Notes: generated by a model from the sequence alone, not told the origin. A stretch of 49,940 nt of DNA from Burkholderiales bacterium (GCA_022841375.1 JALHRQ010000021.1:1-49940), one strand, 5' to 3'; numbered from the stretch's first letter, positions 1 through 9,284 are shown. Made by a program: numbers and translations.

Positions 1-2345
1 GGATTGCTCACCGCATCTGCGATGGTGGCGCCGTTCAACACAATGCCGTTGGCCGTGGCATCAATACCGTTGATGTCCGTCAGTCCTGCCTCGATCACAT
101 AGCTGAAGGTGAGCGTGTTTGTGCCGCTGCCGCCCGTGAGGGTCGCCAGCTTGGCCGCGCCGCCTACGTCGAGCGCCAGGGTCGGCGTACCGCCCGCGAC
201 AGTCACCGCTTCATTGAACAACACGGCTACGTTCACCGTCTCGCCCAGAGAATACGGTCCGTTGGCAACGGTTACCGAGGACACCGTTGGCGTCACCGTA
301 TCTACCGCCTGCACCGATTGCGTGGCAATCGTGCTTGGATTATTCACCGCATCAAAGGCCACGCCCGCTGCTACATCCACCGTGATGTTGGCCGTGGAGC
401 TCGCCGTCGGCGTCACCGCCAGCGTATAAACCGTGCCGCTCACCGGCGTGAACGTACCTTTGGTGCCGCCCGTCACCACGATGTCAGTCGCATCAAATCC
501 CGTGACGGTCTCATTGAAGGTGAAGGTGTAAATCACATCACCACCCGCAATGTTCGCCGCGCTCGCTTCGTCATCAGTGATCACCACCGTCGGCGCTAAG
601 GTGTCCACTGCTTGCACCGATTGCGCAGCTATCGTGTTCGGGTTTCCCGCTGCATCAATGGCCACGCCCGCTGCTACATCAACCGTGATGTTGGCCGTCG
701 AGCTCGCTGTCGGCGTCACCGCCAGCGTATAAGTCGTGCCGCTCACCGACGTGAACGTGCCCTTGGTGCCGCCCGTCACCACAACATCCGCAGCATTAAA
801 TCCTGTGACGGTCTCACTGAAATTGAAGGTGTACAGCACATCACCACCGGCAATGCTCGCAATGCCCGTCTCGTCTTCGGTGATCACCACCGTCGGAAGC
901 ACCGTGTCGACCGTGATATTGCGGGTGGCTGTGCCAGCCCCCGCGAGGGTGGCAGTCGCTGTAAGAGTCTCCGGCCCTTCACCCATGGCGGTGATGTCTG
1001 CCGGCACCAGCGTATAGCTCCAAGTATTGCCTGTGACAGTAGTCGCTCGGGTATTTCCGCCTAAATCCAGCGTAACTGTTGCTCCCAGGGTGTTGAAGCC
1101 CGTAATAACGCCACCCGCTTCGGCCGCATTGATGATGTTGTCAGTCGCCACAGCATCGATCAGAATAGTCGATACCGTATCCACCGTGATGTTGCGCGTC
1201 GCGGTGGCGGTGTTGCCTATCGCATCGGTGGCTGTTGCGGTGATGGCCTCCGCACCTTCACCCATGGCTGTGATATCAGCGGGTAAAAGGTTATAGCTCC
1301 AGTTCGTGCCGGTGACGGTTGCAGCACGGGTATTGCCACCAATGCTCAGGGTAACTGTGGCACCTGTATCGTTAGTACCGGTAATGGTGCTGGCCACTTC
1401 CACGGGATTGATAAAGTCATCGGTGGCTATGACATCCATGGTCACCGTGGTCAGCGTATCGTAGGACTGGGTAACCTGGACCGCCGCCGTATTGGCGTTG
1501 CCCGCCGCATCGGTCGCCACAGCTGCAGCTACATCGACAGTTATCGTGCCGGACTGCACCCCTGCCGTCGGTGTCACCACCAGGGTGTAAACGCTGCTAC
1601 TTACTGCTGTAAACGTGCCCTTGGCGCCCCCAACTACAACGATATCGGTAGCGTCAAAACCCGTCACTGCTTCACTGAATGTAAAGGTGAAAGTCACCGG
1701 ACTGTTGGTGATGGCCGTTGCTATGTTGTCCGTGATGGTTAGCGTTGGCGCAGTAGTATCCGGAGGCCCCGCCGGCGTCACTGGCGGCGCTGCTGCTGGC
1801 GTATCCCCACCACCACCCGCTGCCACGCCGGCAACAACCAAACCACCCACCACGAGCGCACCGGCACCCAGGCCACCTAAAGCGCCGGCTGCAGCTCCGG
1901 CACCTGCCCCGGCTCCAGCAGCACCAGCGCCCGCTGCTCCGGCGCCACCTGCACCACCTGCACCTGCACCAGCCCCACCTGCACCAGCTCCAGCTCCAGC
2001 CCCACCGGCACCGCCACCAGCCCCAGTACCCGCGCCAGTACCAGCGCCGGCACCACCACCACCGCCTCCAGCGCCACCGCCGCCACCCGCTGGGGCTTGT
2101 GCCAGCTGAATACTTTCCACATCAGCAACACTGACGTCATCGGCACTCAGCAATGCAGAGAGCTCGTTCTCCAACAAATCCTTTGCGTCTTTGCCTCGCA
2201 GTGCCGCGTTACCTCGCTTACCCGGCGTTGGATTCAGCGCCACTCCTTCGGGTCCCAATGACAGCGCCATCTGTGCCGGTCCTGAAACACCAGCCAGCTC
2301 AGTTGTTTGGCCTGCAGTTTTGGAGGAAGTAATTTTTTTCGACAT
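1..2345 (-). CDS. Large Ig-like repeat surface protein/adhesin, N-terminal part
   Basis: This reading frame is open on the minus strand from an ATG at 2345, preceded by AGGGG, to the left edge, so the C-terminus is missing. The N-terminus (MSKKITSSKTAGQ...) has no classical signal peptide. Residues about 85-165 are almost pure Gly/Ala with runs of glycine. A hydrophobic Gly/Ala/Val/Leu stretch follows, and then Ig-like domains of about 95-101 residues. Two domain types are visible. One carries TGFDATDIVV and FDAVNNPSTI-like motifs; the other carries WSYNLLPADITAMGEG, as in Bap/LapA-type bacterial Ig repeats. Such proteins are usually exported by a type I system and bind cells or surfaces in biofilms. 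That role is inferred, because any secretion signal or RTX region would lie outside the window. Proximity to yjb and EPS genes fits a matrix function. Confidence 0.8.
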   Translation of the reverse strand, partial: MSKKITSSKTAGQTTELAGVSGPAQMALSLGPEGVALNPTPGKRGNAALRGKDAKDLLENELSALLSADDVSVADVESIQLAQAPAGGGGGAGGGGGGAGAGTGAGTGAGGGAGGAGAGAGAGGAGAGAGGAGGAGAAGAGAAGAGAGAGAAAGALGGLGAGALVVGGLVVAGVAAGGGGDTPAAAPPVTPAGPPDTTAPTLTITDNIATAITNSPVTFTFTFSEAVTGFDATDIVVVGGAKGTFTAVSSSVYTLVVTPTAGVQSGTITVDVAAAVATDAAGNANTAAVQVTQSYDTLTTVTMDVIATDDFINPVEVASTITGTNDTGATVTLSIGGNTRAATVTGTNWSYNLLPADITAMGEGAEAITATATDAIGNTATATRNITVDTVSTILIDAVATDNIINAAEAGGVITGFNTLGATVTLDLGGNTRATTVTGNTWSYTLVPADITAMGEGPETLTATATLAGAGTATRNITVDTVLPTVVITEDETGIASIAGGDVLYTFNFSETVTGFNAADVVVTGGTKGTFTSVSGTTYTLAVTPTASSTANITVDVAAGVAIDAAGNPNTIAAQSVQAVDTLAPTVVITDDEASAANIAGGDVIYTFTFNETVTGFDATDIVVTGGTKGTFTPVSGTVYTLAVTPTASSTANITVDVAAGVAFDAVNNPSTIATQSVQAVDTVTPTVSSVTVANGPYSLGETVNVAVLFNEAVTVAGGTPTLALDVGGAAKLATLTGGSGTNTLTFSYVIEAGLTDINGIDATANGIVLNGATIADAVSN
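301..905 (-). repeat. Tandem ~303-bp Ig-domain repeat units
   Basis: Two near-identical DNA units lie in the adhesin gene, offset by 303 bp (101 codons). The segment starting at 358 (gccacgcccgctgctacatc) recurs at 661 with only scattered synonymous changes. A further related pair of the other domain type lies at about 905-1470. The high DNA identity points to recent duplication or homogenisation within the gene. Confidence 0.75.
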
Positions 2346-2783
2346 GATGGCGACCCCTAGTTAAGACGACTGAATTAGATCTTTGAAAGGTATTCGGCGT
2401 GAAGACCACTTACGCCCATATGACCTGAGCAAAGCGATAGCAATTTCTGAATTAGAAGCCTTAACCGCATTGAGCGGCTCGGCCAATAGGCACGACTGGG
2501 ATTGGTTGCCACCTGAATGCAACTTGTAATCCCCATGATCACAACTCGTAATTCAAAATAAAATTCGGAACTTTGGTCCCTGAAAAAACAACAAGGGAAA
2601 ATTTAATAAAAATCAATATAATCATATAGTTGCATATTTTTACGATTATTTGTTTTATATGTTAAGAAGCGCACGGTGATGGCCATACACATCATATAGG
2701 TTTTAAAGGGTTTTGGTAATTGCTCCCAGGCCGTCCTCCTAAAGACATCAAGCCCTTGATCCTACGAGAAAATACATAATTCC
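2346..2783. other. Gene-free stretch upstream of the adhesin
   Basis: I find no convincing gene here. The part from about 2555 to 2670 is strikingly AT-rich compared with both flanks (runs of a/t such as aaatttaataaaaatc). It may contain the adhesin's upstream control region or an insertion scar, but I cannot assign a promoter with confidence. Confidence 0.4.
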
Positions 2784-2860
2784 TTGCCGACAGCAAGGAT
2801 TTCCCCAGATGGTTCTACCCGCCACAACTTGGACGTTGTGCCCGTCGATGACGTGCCCCC

Positions 2861-3082
2861 ACCCCACCCGAATGCCGCATCACCCTACCAATTAGCAAGG
2901 TGCCTACAGAACTTCGCCAAAGTCTTCGGGCTTGGGTGGGCATTAAGGGCGATGACCGAAAAGCTCTGCAGGCCGTTTAACAGCGGGATGTCCGTGAATG
3001 GGCACTGAGTATGCGGGCGATCCATCGCACGCTAAAAAAACAACAGCAGGATCGCGAGGAGCTGTGGAGTAAGGCTGGCTAA
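2861..3082 (+). pseudogene. Remnant of a small gene with an in-frame stop
   Basis: In one plus-strand frame a protein-like string runs ...ITLPISKVPTELRQSL, RAWVGIKGDDRKALQAV, stop (TAA at 2978-2980), QRDVREWALSMRAIHRTLK..., ending at a TAA at 3080-3082. The charged, helical-looking C-terminus on both sides of the stop suggests one small protein of about 75 residues broken by a nonsense change. I do not recognise the family. It could instead be chance. The overlapping frame at 2784-3008 looks like a shadow. Confidence 0.3.
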
Positions 3083-3113
3083 TGAAAACCGATAGGCAAG
3101 CAGCTGCGTTGAA

Positions 3114-3854
3114 CTACCTGCACACCATCCATCGATCCAGGTAATCAGACAGCTCCATCCCCGCCTTCACCGTCCGACCGTCGAGTTCCCCGCCAAGTTT
3201 GCCCGGGCGTTCGATGCGAACCCTGAGGAGATCGCCTTCTGCGGCCAGCACGGTAGCGGTAATCGTATCCATCTCGCTGATGCCCACCGGCACGCTGCGG
3301 CAGATTTTGGCGCCGGGTACGCTCACGCGCACCATCTGCTCGGCATAGACCCGGATCGTGGTCTGCATCTGCGCGGCGAGCATCGGGGACGGCAGATCGG
3401 CCTGCCATTGCCCGCTCAGTTTGCGACCATCGGGCCACTCATAACTGCCCAAGCCTTCGCGACGGTCCGCTACATACGCACCCACGTAACGCTGGCCTGC
3501 CCACGCGGAACCGGCACCCCAGCGATAAGCCCCCTGGCCCTGCTTCATGTCATCGACAAAAGCGCCCTCGTACCGGTCGCCATTGGGCCACACCTTGAGG
3601 CCCATACCGTGTTTGCGGCCGGCCACAAAATCGCCGGTGTATCGCGCCGTGCCCGCGGCAACCCCATTGCCCTGCGCCAATCCAGCGACACAAGGTCCCG
3701 TGTATTGCCCCTGCAGCTCCGGATCCATCACCCGGCAAGCTTCGGCGGCCACTGCAGCGCCCCCCAAGGGCAGCGCGCACAACAGCAGCACACAGCTGCA
3801 GCGGACCCACACCCGCAGACAATGCGATAAGGTCATCATCAGTAATACGTCCAT
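3114..3854 (-). CDS. Exported MORN-repeat protein
   Basis: The predicted protein has 246 residues. It starts with a charged/hydrophobic leader ending near VAAEAC, so a signal peptide or, less likely, a lipoprotein signal is plausible. Residues about 70-155 contain three to four MORN repeats, each with the YxGxFxxGxxHGxGxxxxxxG pattern (YTGDFVAGRKHGMG, YEGAFVDDMKQGQG, YVGAYVADRREGLG). The C-terminal 90 residues carry no motif I know. MORN repeats usually mediate protein or lipid contacts. The gene overlaps the end of the yjbGH-PAP2 gene by 16 bp and has GGGGTGA before its ATG, so it is probably the last gene of that operon. Its role in polysaccharide export is inferred from position only. Confidence 0.75.
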   Translation of the reverse strand: MDVLLMMTLSHCLRVWVRCSCVLLLCALPLGGAAVAAEACRVMDPELQGQYTGPCVAGLAQGNGVAAGTARYTGDFVAGRKHGMGLKVWPNGDRYEGAFVDDMKQGQGAYRWGAGSAWAGQRYVGAYVADRREGLGSYEWPDGRKLSGQWQADLPSPMLAAQMQTTIRVYAEQMVRVSVPGAKICRSVPVGISEMDTITATVLAAEGDLLRVRIERPGKLGGELDGRTVKAGMELSDYLDRWMVCR

Positions 3855-6800
3855 GACATCGTCACCCCGGACGGATCAACCATCACCTGCGGCAGCGTTG
3901 AATTCGCTCGCGATGATTCCCAGAACAAGCGGCCGATGCCGTAACCCAGCAGACTGCCAGCGACCGTATCGGACACCCAGTGCTCCTGCTTGCCGATCCG
4001 CGCCAGATTGGTGATCGCCGCCACGCCATACAACCACGGCGCTCTGTATTCTTCGGCAAAGGGTGTCGCGACCGCCCACGCCACCGCCGTGTGCCGCGAA
4101 GGCATCGAGCCCCGTGTCGAATCGCCGCTGAAGAAATCGAAATCATTCTTCGACAATCCCGTGTTCGGCCGCGCACGGCCAAACACATACTTGAGCCCGG
4201 TCGCTGCCACTGCCGCCGTAACCCCCGCCTCCGCCGCCGAGAAACCGGTGCGCGCACGGCGCGGATCGCTGCCATCAAGCGCCAGCACCCCTGCTCCCGC
4301 CAGCCCCAGCCAAGGCAAAGCATTACCGATACGGTTGATGCCCTTCAGCCAGGTGCTATTGGCGTGATCCTTGGCGAACTGCAGGCCGCGGCTGTCGAGC
4401 AGCGAACTGGCCCCCACGGCAAGCAACCCGACGCCGGTTGCCTTGCCCCAGTCGATACGCCCCAGTTCCTTCGCCGCCAAACTGAAATCATCCATCACCC
4501 GACGGGGTTCATAAAACACCGCGCCCGGCAGCACATTCTTCAACGGCGGCGCTGCTGGTGTGCTGGCGATATCCGCCAACTGCGCCAGCGGATCAGTCTC
4601 GCGCGCCCCCTGATGCAGATAACGCACGGCCACAAAATTCTTCAGTTCCGCAGCCGGTAACTCACCGGCCAGATGCGCGCGCAAGCGCCGCAAATCAAAA
4701 AAATCGTATTCAACCAGCGGATCATTGACTTCGGCCAACTGGATGCGGATTTCACGCGCATCGGCCGGGGCCAGATTGAGTGCGGTGCGCGCGGCACGGC
4801 CCACCGCCCTGTTCAGCGGCTTCAGACGATCATGCGCCAGTTTCAGGTTCAAGCGGTGCGACCCATCGTAATCAACGACAACATTGCGGAAGCCCTGACG
4901 ATCCAGCGCCTCGATCAGTTTCAACGTCGGCCCCGCATCGGCACGCCATACCGGATCAGCCACCGGCGCCATGGCAGCGGTATACGCAGGCTTTGCTTCC
5001 GCCGGCGGCTGCCAGCGCGGCTGGTGATCGACGGCGGCTGCATTTTCATTGGCGGGTGGCGCCGCTTTGATTTCCAGCGTACGCAGGTCGCGCGTGCGCG
5101 TGATGTCATACAACCACTCCTGCCGCCACAACTTGGCGCCACCGTCACGCGTCAGCGGCTTCCAGTTGAAAAAGCCTATGGTTCCACTCGACCGAGTGAA
5201 CATCGCATCAAAAGGAATGCCGATAAACAGCCCTTTATCGAAACTGCCCTCGCCGAACTGCTCGGCCGACACATTGGTCTTGGTGGCATAGGCGCCGAAA
5301 ATCACCCCGTTACTGAAGCGGCGCGCCACCTCCAGCGTCCCGCCGAAATCTTTGGCCAGATAACGCCCGGCACTGGCGCGCACGTCCACGCCGTGCCAGC
5401 CGGTGTCCCAATACAACGTGGCATGCCCAGTCGCAACATCGTAAGAGGGCTTGAGCATCTCGAAGTTCTGCTCAAAACCACGTTGTCGCACCATGTTGGC
5501 ATCAATGCCAAAGGCCACGCGCGACGCAAACGGCCGGTACAACCATTCACCGCCAAACCCCGCGAACATTTCCTCCAGATAGCCTGCATAAGCGCTGACA
5601 TACTGGTTATCGGCAATTTTGCGGACATGGGTGACTTGCAGATTCGGCATCGTCAGATCCGAAGTCGTCAGGTACTCCCGCATAAAGGTGCGCACCCGCG
5701 GCAGATTACTGGGGGCGGTGTATTTGAAATTATCGTAGTTGTTCAGCAGGCTGTAGCGCAGCGCCCCGCTGAGCCAGGTATCCTGACGACCGAACAGCCG
5801 CAGTTTCGCGAATTGTTCGGCGTAAATCTGATACAGGATCGCGGAATCCGGGCCGCCAACGCTCTGTGAATAACCGATCCGGAAATCCGTGTTCCACGGC
5901 TCCCGCTGTCCCTCGAATAACGGTTTGGTTTCAGACGCCACGCTGCGCGCATCACGCACCAGCGTGGTTTCATGTTGCTGCGACGGCGGTAAAGGCCGGG
6001 TTTTCGAGATCACCCAGTCTTCGCGATCCACCACCTGCTCTGACATCGGTATGCCGCGCGACTGATAACGCAATACAAACCGGTCAACTTCAGCGGGCGC
6101 ATCCCGATGCAGCACGCTCGCGGCGCGATCCACCCGGTCCTGCCAATACACGGCGAGCGGCTCATCCACCGTCAATGCGATCTGGTTGCCCTCCTTCTGT
6201 AACCGGGACACCGGCCAGCCGGTCTGCACGCCGAGATCACGGGTGGTGCGGTTCCAGTCAGGCGCACCGGTAGGCCGCGATGCGACCACCGGTACCCGCG
6301 CCGGATCGCTGAGTTTGGGCATGGTCAATTTGCTGAGATCGGTATTGACGCTGATACCCAGCATCAACTGATTGCCACGCTCCACACCCAAGGTCAGGTC
6401 CAGCCAAGGGTTTTGCCGATATACCAACCCGAAGTTGAGTTTGGAAGTCTGATCAAAACGATTACCCAGCGGTTCGTTCTGATACGTGTTCGCGTCGTAT
6501 TCTGCCTTCAGCAGCAGCGGCTGCCAGGGCATCATCCATTGCAAGCTGCCAAAAGGCTTCGGGGTGCCTGAAAAATATTCACCAAAGCTGAAACTGCCGC
6601 CAGTACCGCTGATAAATTGAGTCCTTGATGCACCCGCCATATAACCCCAAGCCAGTCCCAGACTGACATCGAAATTATTGAAGCGTTTGCTAGCCACAAC
6701 GTATTCTGAAGAAAACAATCCCGTGCCTGCAAAATCCAAAAAACCGATTGATATTTCCGGTGTAAAAGTGGACTCTGACCACAATCCCAGTTTGAGGTCA

Positions 6801-7966
6801 AAGCCCTTGTCTTTATATGATTGCACTGTATCAAGAGTGCCAAGACCATATTGCCGATTTGTGATGTCTGTATACCTAAACCCCGCCTCCATCCAGCTGA
6901 ACGGCTGCGCGATCACATTCCAACGGGTGTACGGGTCAACGCGATTGGACGTAAAAGCAAAGTGACCGGCACTGCGCATGCGCGCACTGGGTGTCTGCAA
7001 CGCACCGACCAAACCCCAGTCGTTATTAGTCAGCATCGCATCGCGCCCGCGCTGCATTTGCATATCCGTCGGCGCCATCGGCAGCGTCGTTTCCGATAAC
7101 TGCATCGACGCTGCAACCGGTTCCACCATGTCCTGCGTCACCGCCGACCAGCGAAGACCCGTAGCGCTGCCCCCACGGGTTGCCGGTTTCAATAAAGTTT
7201 TAGGCTCACCGGCGATCTGCGGCTCTGCATCCGGCGCCGGCCCCTGCGTCGCCAGAAAACGGATCATTAGATCCGAGAACTGTTCCGGAATCCCTAAGTT
7301 GCGCGGCGGCGCCCAGATCCAGGCGCCCGGCGCCGGCTGATCCTGTGCCGTTTGATTCCAGTGCGCAATGCCGAACCGTTCATAACGGCCATCCGGCTGC
7401 GCCACCCAGGCCCAGTCGGCCCCGGAGCCGTTCAATGCCGCACAGCGGCGGACATAGGCCAGCGCCTCCTGCCCGGGAACATGGTCGACGCGACATAACG
7501 CACCGCCCGGCGTCAGCACCGTCACCGTCAGCGGACGCACCGGCAAATCGACACGGTGCCCCGGCAGCAGCAACGGATCGCGCAGCGGTCTGCCCTCCAG
7601 CCAGCGGGCGTCACCTGAGGCCACCGGTACGCGCCCGGTGACCGGCATTGCCGCCAATCGCGCCGCAAGGTCATCGCCGCGGAACGCCCCCGGAACGGCA
7701 CTTTGCGCGGACCGATGCCCCAGCAAGCGCAACAGCTCCAGTTTCAGTGCCAGCTGTGCCGGTTGCTCCTCGGGCACGCGCCAGCTGAGACCCGTGGAAT
7801 AAGAAAGGCCTTGTGCATCCTGCTCCAGCAGCCAACTGCTCAGTCGCTGCGGCGTGCGCACCGCCGGCGAAGACTGCGATTGCGCGCTGCCTTGCATCGA
7901 CCATGCCGACAGCGCCAGCAAGACGGCAGCGACAGACAATCGCATCGGTAAAGCCGGGGATTTCAA
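3839..7966 (-). CDS. yjbH: YjbG/GfcC-like + YjbH/GfcD-like barrel + PAP2 phosphatase fusion
   Basis: This is a protein of 1375 residues built from three parts. Residues 1-30 form a signal peptide; the frame opens at a TTG that overlaps the yjbF stop, and an ATG at 7945 is an alternative start. Residues about 40-245 resemble GfcC/YjbG, with a C-terminal motif WAPPRNLGIPEQFSDLMIRF. Residues about 290-1050 resemble YjbH/GfcD, an outer-membrane beta-barrel lipoprotein-type family, with many alternating aromatic strands. Residues about 1190-1360 form a PAP2 domain with all three signature motifs: KYVFGRARP (K1259), PSRH (1289-1292) and RIGKQEHWVSD (R1323, H1329, D1333). In E. coli YjbG and YjbH are separate and no phosphatase is attached. 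The fusion probably acts at the outer membrane or periplasm in EPS secretion. The substrate of the PAP2 part is unknown; undecaprenyl diphosphate is one candidate. Confidence 0.8.
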   Translation of the reverse strand: MKSPALPMRLSVAAVLLALSAWSMQGSAQSQSSPAVRTPQRLSSWLLEQDAQGLSYSTGLSWRVPEEQPAQLALKLELLRLLGHRSAQSAVPGAFRGDDLAARLAAMPVTGRVPVASGDARWLEGRPLRDPLLLPGHRVDLPVRPLTVTVLTPGGALCRVDHVPGQEALAYVRRCAALNGSGADWAWVAQPDGRYERFGIAHWNQTAQDQPAPGAWIWAPPRNLGIPEQFSDLMIRFLATQGPAPDAEPQIAGEPKTLLKPATRGGSATGLRWSAVTQDMVEPVAASMQLSETTLPMAPTDMQMQRGRDAMLTNNDWGLVGALQTPSARMRSAGHFAFTSNRVDPYTRWNVIAQPFSWMEAGFRYTDITNRQYGLGTLDTVQSYKDKGFDLKLGLWSESTFTPEISIGFLDFAGTGLFSSEYVVASKRFNNFDVSLGLAWGYMAGASRTQFISGTGGSFSFGEYFSGTPKPFGSLQWMMPWQPLLLKAEYDANTYQNEPLGNRFDQTSKLNFGLVYRQNPWLDLTLGVERGNQLMLGISVNTDLSKLTMPKLSDPARVPVVASRPTGAPDWNRTTRDLGVQTGWPVSRLQKEGNQIALTVDEPLAVYWQDRVDRAASVLHRDAPAEVDRFVLRYQSRGIPMSEQVVDREDWVISKTRPLPPSQQHETTLVRDARSVASETKPLFEGQREPWNTDFRIGYSQSVGGPDSAILYQIYAEQFAKLRLFGRQDTWLSGALRYSLLNNYDNFKYTAPSNLPRVRTFMREYLTTSDLTMPNLQVTHVRKIADNQYVSAYAGYLEEMFAGFGGEWLYRPFASRVAFGIDANMVRQRGFEQNFEMLKPSYDVATGHATLYWDTGWHGVDVRASAGRYLAKDFGGTLEVARRFSNGVIFGAYATKTNVSAEQFGEGSFDKGLFIGIPFDAMFTRSSGTIGFFNWKPLTRDGGAKLWRQEWLYDITRTRDLRTLEIKAAPPANENAAAVDHQPRWQPPAEAKPAYTAAMAPVADPVWRADAGPTLKLIEALDRQGFRNVVVDYDGSHRLNLKLAHDRLKPLNRAVGRAARTALNLAPADAREIRIQLAEVNDPLVEYDFFDLRRLRAHLAGELPAAELKNFVAVRYLHQGARETDPLAQLADIASTPAAPPLKNVLPGAVFYEPRRVMDDFSLAAKELGRIDWGKATGVGLLAVGASSLLDSRGLQFAKDHANSTWLKGINRIGNALPWLGLAGAGVLALDGSDPRRARTGFSAAEAGVTAAVAATGLKYVFGRARPNTGLSKNDFDFFSGDSTRGSMPSRHTAVAWAVATPFAEEYRAPWLYGVAAITNLARIGKQEHWVSDTVAGSLLGYGIGRLFWESSRANSTLPQVMVDPSGVTMSWTYY

Positions 7967-8637
7967 GGTAGCGGCTTCCAGCGTTGCCAGGTGATGCAGA
8001 AATCAGTGCTGATGCACTGTTCGCCATAAACCACTACGGCTTCACTATTACCCGGGCTCACCTGCAATGCATAACGCGCAGCCGGTAATACATCTGCGCC
8101 GGCGGACGTCGCCACCATGCGCTCTTCAAACCAGCGCAGGCCCGCCGCCTCCAGACCGAACAGGGACGATTTGCCGGGGGCAGGAATCGCCTGCAACTGC
8201 AGTTGATCGAGCAGATTGAACCGATAGCCGGGCATCACATCGCGGGTGCGCTCCCAGCGCAACGGCTCTTCACGGGCCAGCAACGCTGCCCAGGAAGGCA
8301 GCACCGACAGACGCACCTGGCGCCATTCCGTTAACGTGCCCGATAGTCCGATAACACGCCCGTTCTGCAGTCGGAGGGTTTCCCACTCCCCGCTATACCA
8401 GACCTCGATAGCGCCCTGCGGATGCGGATCGACAGAACCCAGCGCAAAAAACAATACCCGTTGCCGCCCCGTCACCCGCAAATAAGAAAACCGCGGATTG
8501 AGTCCGGCACCGCTGGGCTGCGCCGGAAAAAAAGCGGCGCGCAACATCTCCACCGTGGGATTGGGCCCGGACTGGCAGCCGGCCAGGCACAGCGGCACCA
8601 GGACCATCAGCACAACAGACCATATCCGTGGAATCAA
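7963..8637 (-). CDS. yjbF: YjbF/GfcB-family outer-membrane lipoprotein
   Basis: The predicted protein has 224 residues. The N-terminus carries a lipoprotein signal with lipobox LAGC, so Cys20 is the likely lipidated residue if the TTG start at 8637 is used; GAGG lies just upstream. The rest fits the YjbF/GfcB family in size and features, for example FSYLRVTGRQRVLFFALG and QVRLSVLPSWAAL. The family belongs to the yjbEFGH/gfcABCDE exopolysaccharide group, whose exact biochemical job is not known. The stop overlaps the TTG start of the yjbGH-PAP2 gene by 4 bp, which indicates translational coupling. Confidence 0.8.
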   Translation of the reverse strand: MIPRIWSVVLMVLVPLCLAGCQSGPNPTVEMLRAAFFPAQPSGAGLNPRFSYLRVTGRQRVLFFALGSVDPHPQGAIEVWYSGEWETLRLQNGRVIGLSGTLTEWRQVRLSVLPSWAALLAREEPLRWERTRDVMPGYRFNLLDQLQLQAIPAPGKSSLFGLEAAGLRWFEERMVATSAGADVLPAARYALQVSPGNSEAVVVYGEQCISTDFCITWQRWKPLP

Positions 8638-8720
8638 ACGACGACCTCAAATGAACACGAACATGCCGAGGAAATCAGGGCACAACACTGTATGCCAGAC
8701 ACGATCCCTGAAGGCAATAA

Positions 8721-8748
8721 AAAAAGCCCCGCAAATACGGGGCTTTTT
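8721..8748. terminator. Bidirectional Rho-independent terminator between yjbE and yjbF
   Basis: A perfect 11-bp dyad (aaaaagccccg / cggggcttttt) surrounds the 6-nt loop caaata. Read on the minus strand it is a GC stem followed by a run of T. It lies between the yjbE stop and the yjbF start in the same transcription direction, so it probably acts as an attenuator that makes much more yjbE than yjbFGH mRNA. Confidence 0.85.
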
Positions 8749-8765
8749 CATACCGGGCGTGGCGT

Positions 8766-9203
8766 TTATTGGGTGCCCGTCGTGCCCGTCGTGCCCGTCG
8801 TGCCCGTCGTGGATTGGGTCGTTGTGGTGGTCGCCGCAGCAATCGCTGCCGCAGCAACCGCGGCACCGATGGCGAGCATACCAGTGGTCAAGCCACCGGC
8901 AACGGCACCGCCTGCTATACCAGCACCAGCACCGGCTGCACCAGCACCACCAACGGCTCCGCCACCCACGGCTCCACCACCAACGGTGCCTCCAGTACCA
9001 GCGGCTCCACCACCACCTACACCACCAGCGGCACCACCACCACCTCCAGCGGCACCACCACCACCACCACCACCACCACCAGCGGCACCACCACCACCAC
9101 CTGGTGCTGCATGCGCAGACGAAACACCAATCTTGATGAAGGAATCCACTGCCAAACCACCCACCAACATCACAGCCGATATTGCGACCAAAGTGCGTTT
9201 CAT
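8766..9203 (-). CDS. yjbE: YjbE/GfcA-like Gly/Ala/Thr-rich exported protein
   Basis: The predicted protein has 145 residues. A clear signal peptide (MKRTLVAISAVMLVGGLAV... cleaved near SAHAA) is followed by long glycine runs interspersed with Ala. A hydrophobic Ala/Ile stretch comes next, then a Thr-rich tail (TTTTTQSTTGTTGTTGTTG). YjbE and GfcA of E. coli have the same plan of signal peptide, small-residue body and Thr-rich tail, and they open the same operon type, so the assignment rests on architecture plus position. The ATG at 9203 has AGGGG about 8 nt upstream. Function is unknown; such proteins may be secreted matrix components. A terminator follows directly. Confidence 0.75.
   Translation of the reverse strand: MKRTLVAISAVMLVGGLAVDSFIKIGVSSAHAAPGGGGGAAGGGGGGGGGAAGGGGGAAGGVGGGGAAGTGGTVGGGAVGGGAVGGAGAAGAGAGIAGGAVAGGLTTGMLAIGAAVAAAAIAAATTTTTQSTTGTTGTTGTTGTQ
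8773..8808 (-). repeat. Four perfect 9-bp tandem repeats in yjbE
   Basis: The unit gtgcccgtc occurs four times in a row and encodes the Thr-Gly-Thr-type tail of YjbE. Slippage could change tail length in steps of three residues without breaking the frame. Confidence 0.8.
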
Positions 9204-9284
9204 AGCTTCATCCCCTGCAATCAGAATAATTTTAATGGTGATAAGAAATCTTTACGTCTGTACAATAACGCACATATAACGCGT

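Noticed and set aside
109-2109. Several long plus-strand frames opposite the adhesin gene
   Set aside because: They are mirror readings of Gly/Ala- and Thr-rich repeat codons. The minus-strand frame is continuous, has a ribosome site and shows recognisable Ig repeats.
4673-5869. 398-residue plus-strand frame inside the yjbGH-PAP2 gene
   Set aside because: It is antisense to a long coding sequence with recognisable domains and contains no motif of its own.
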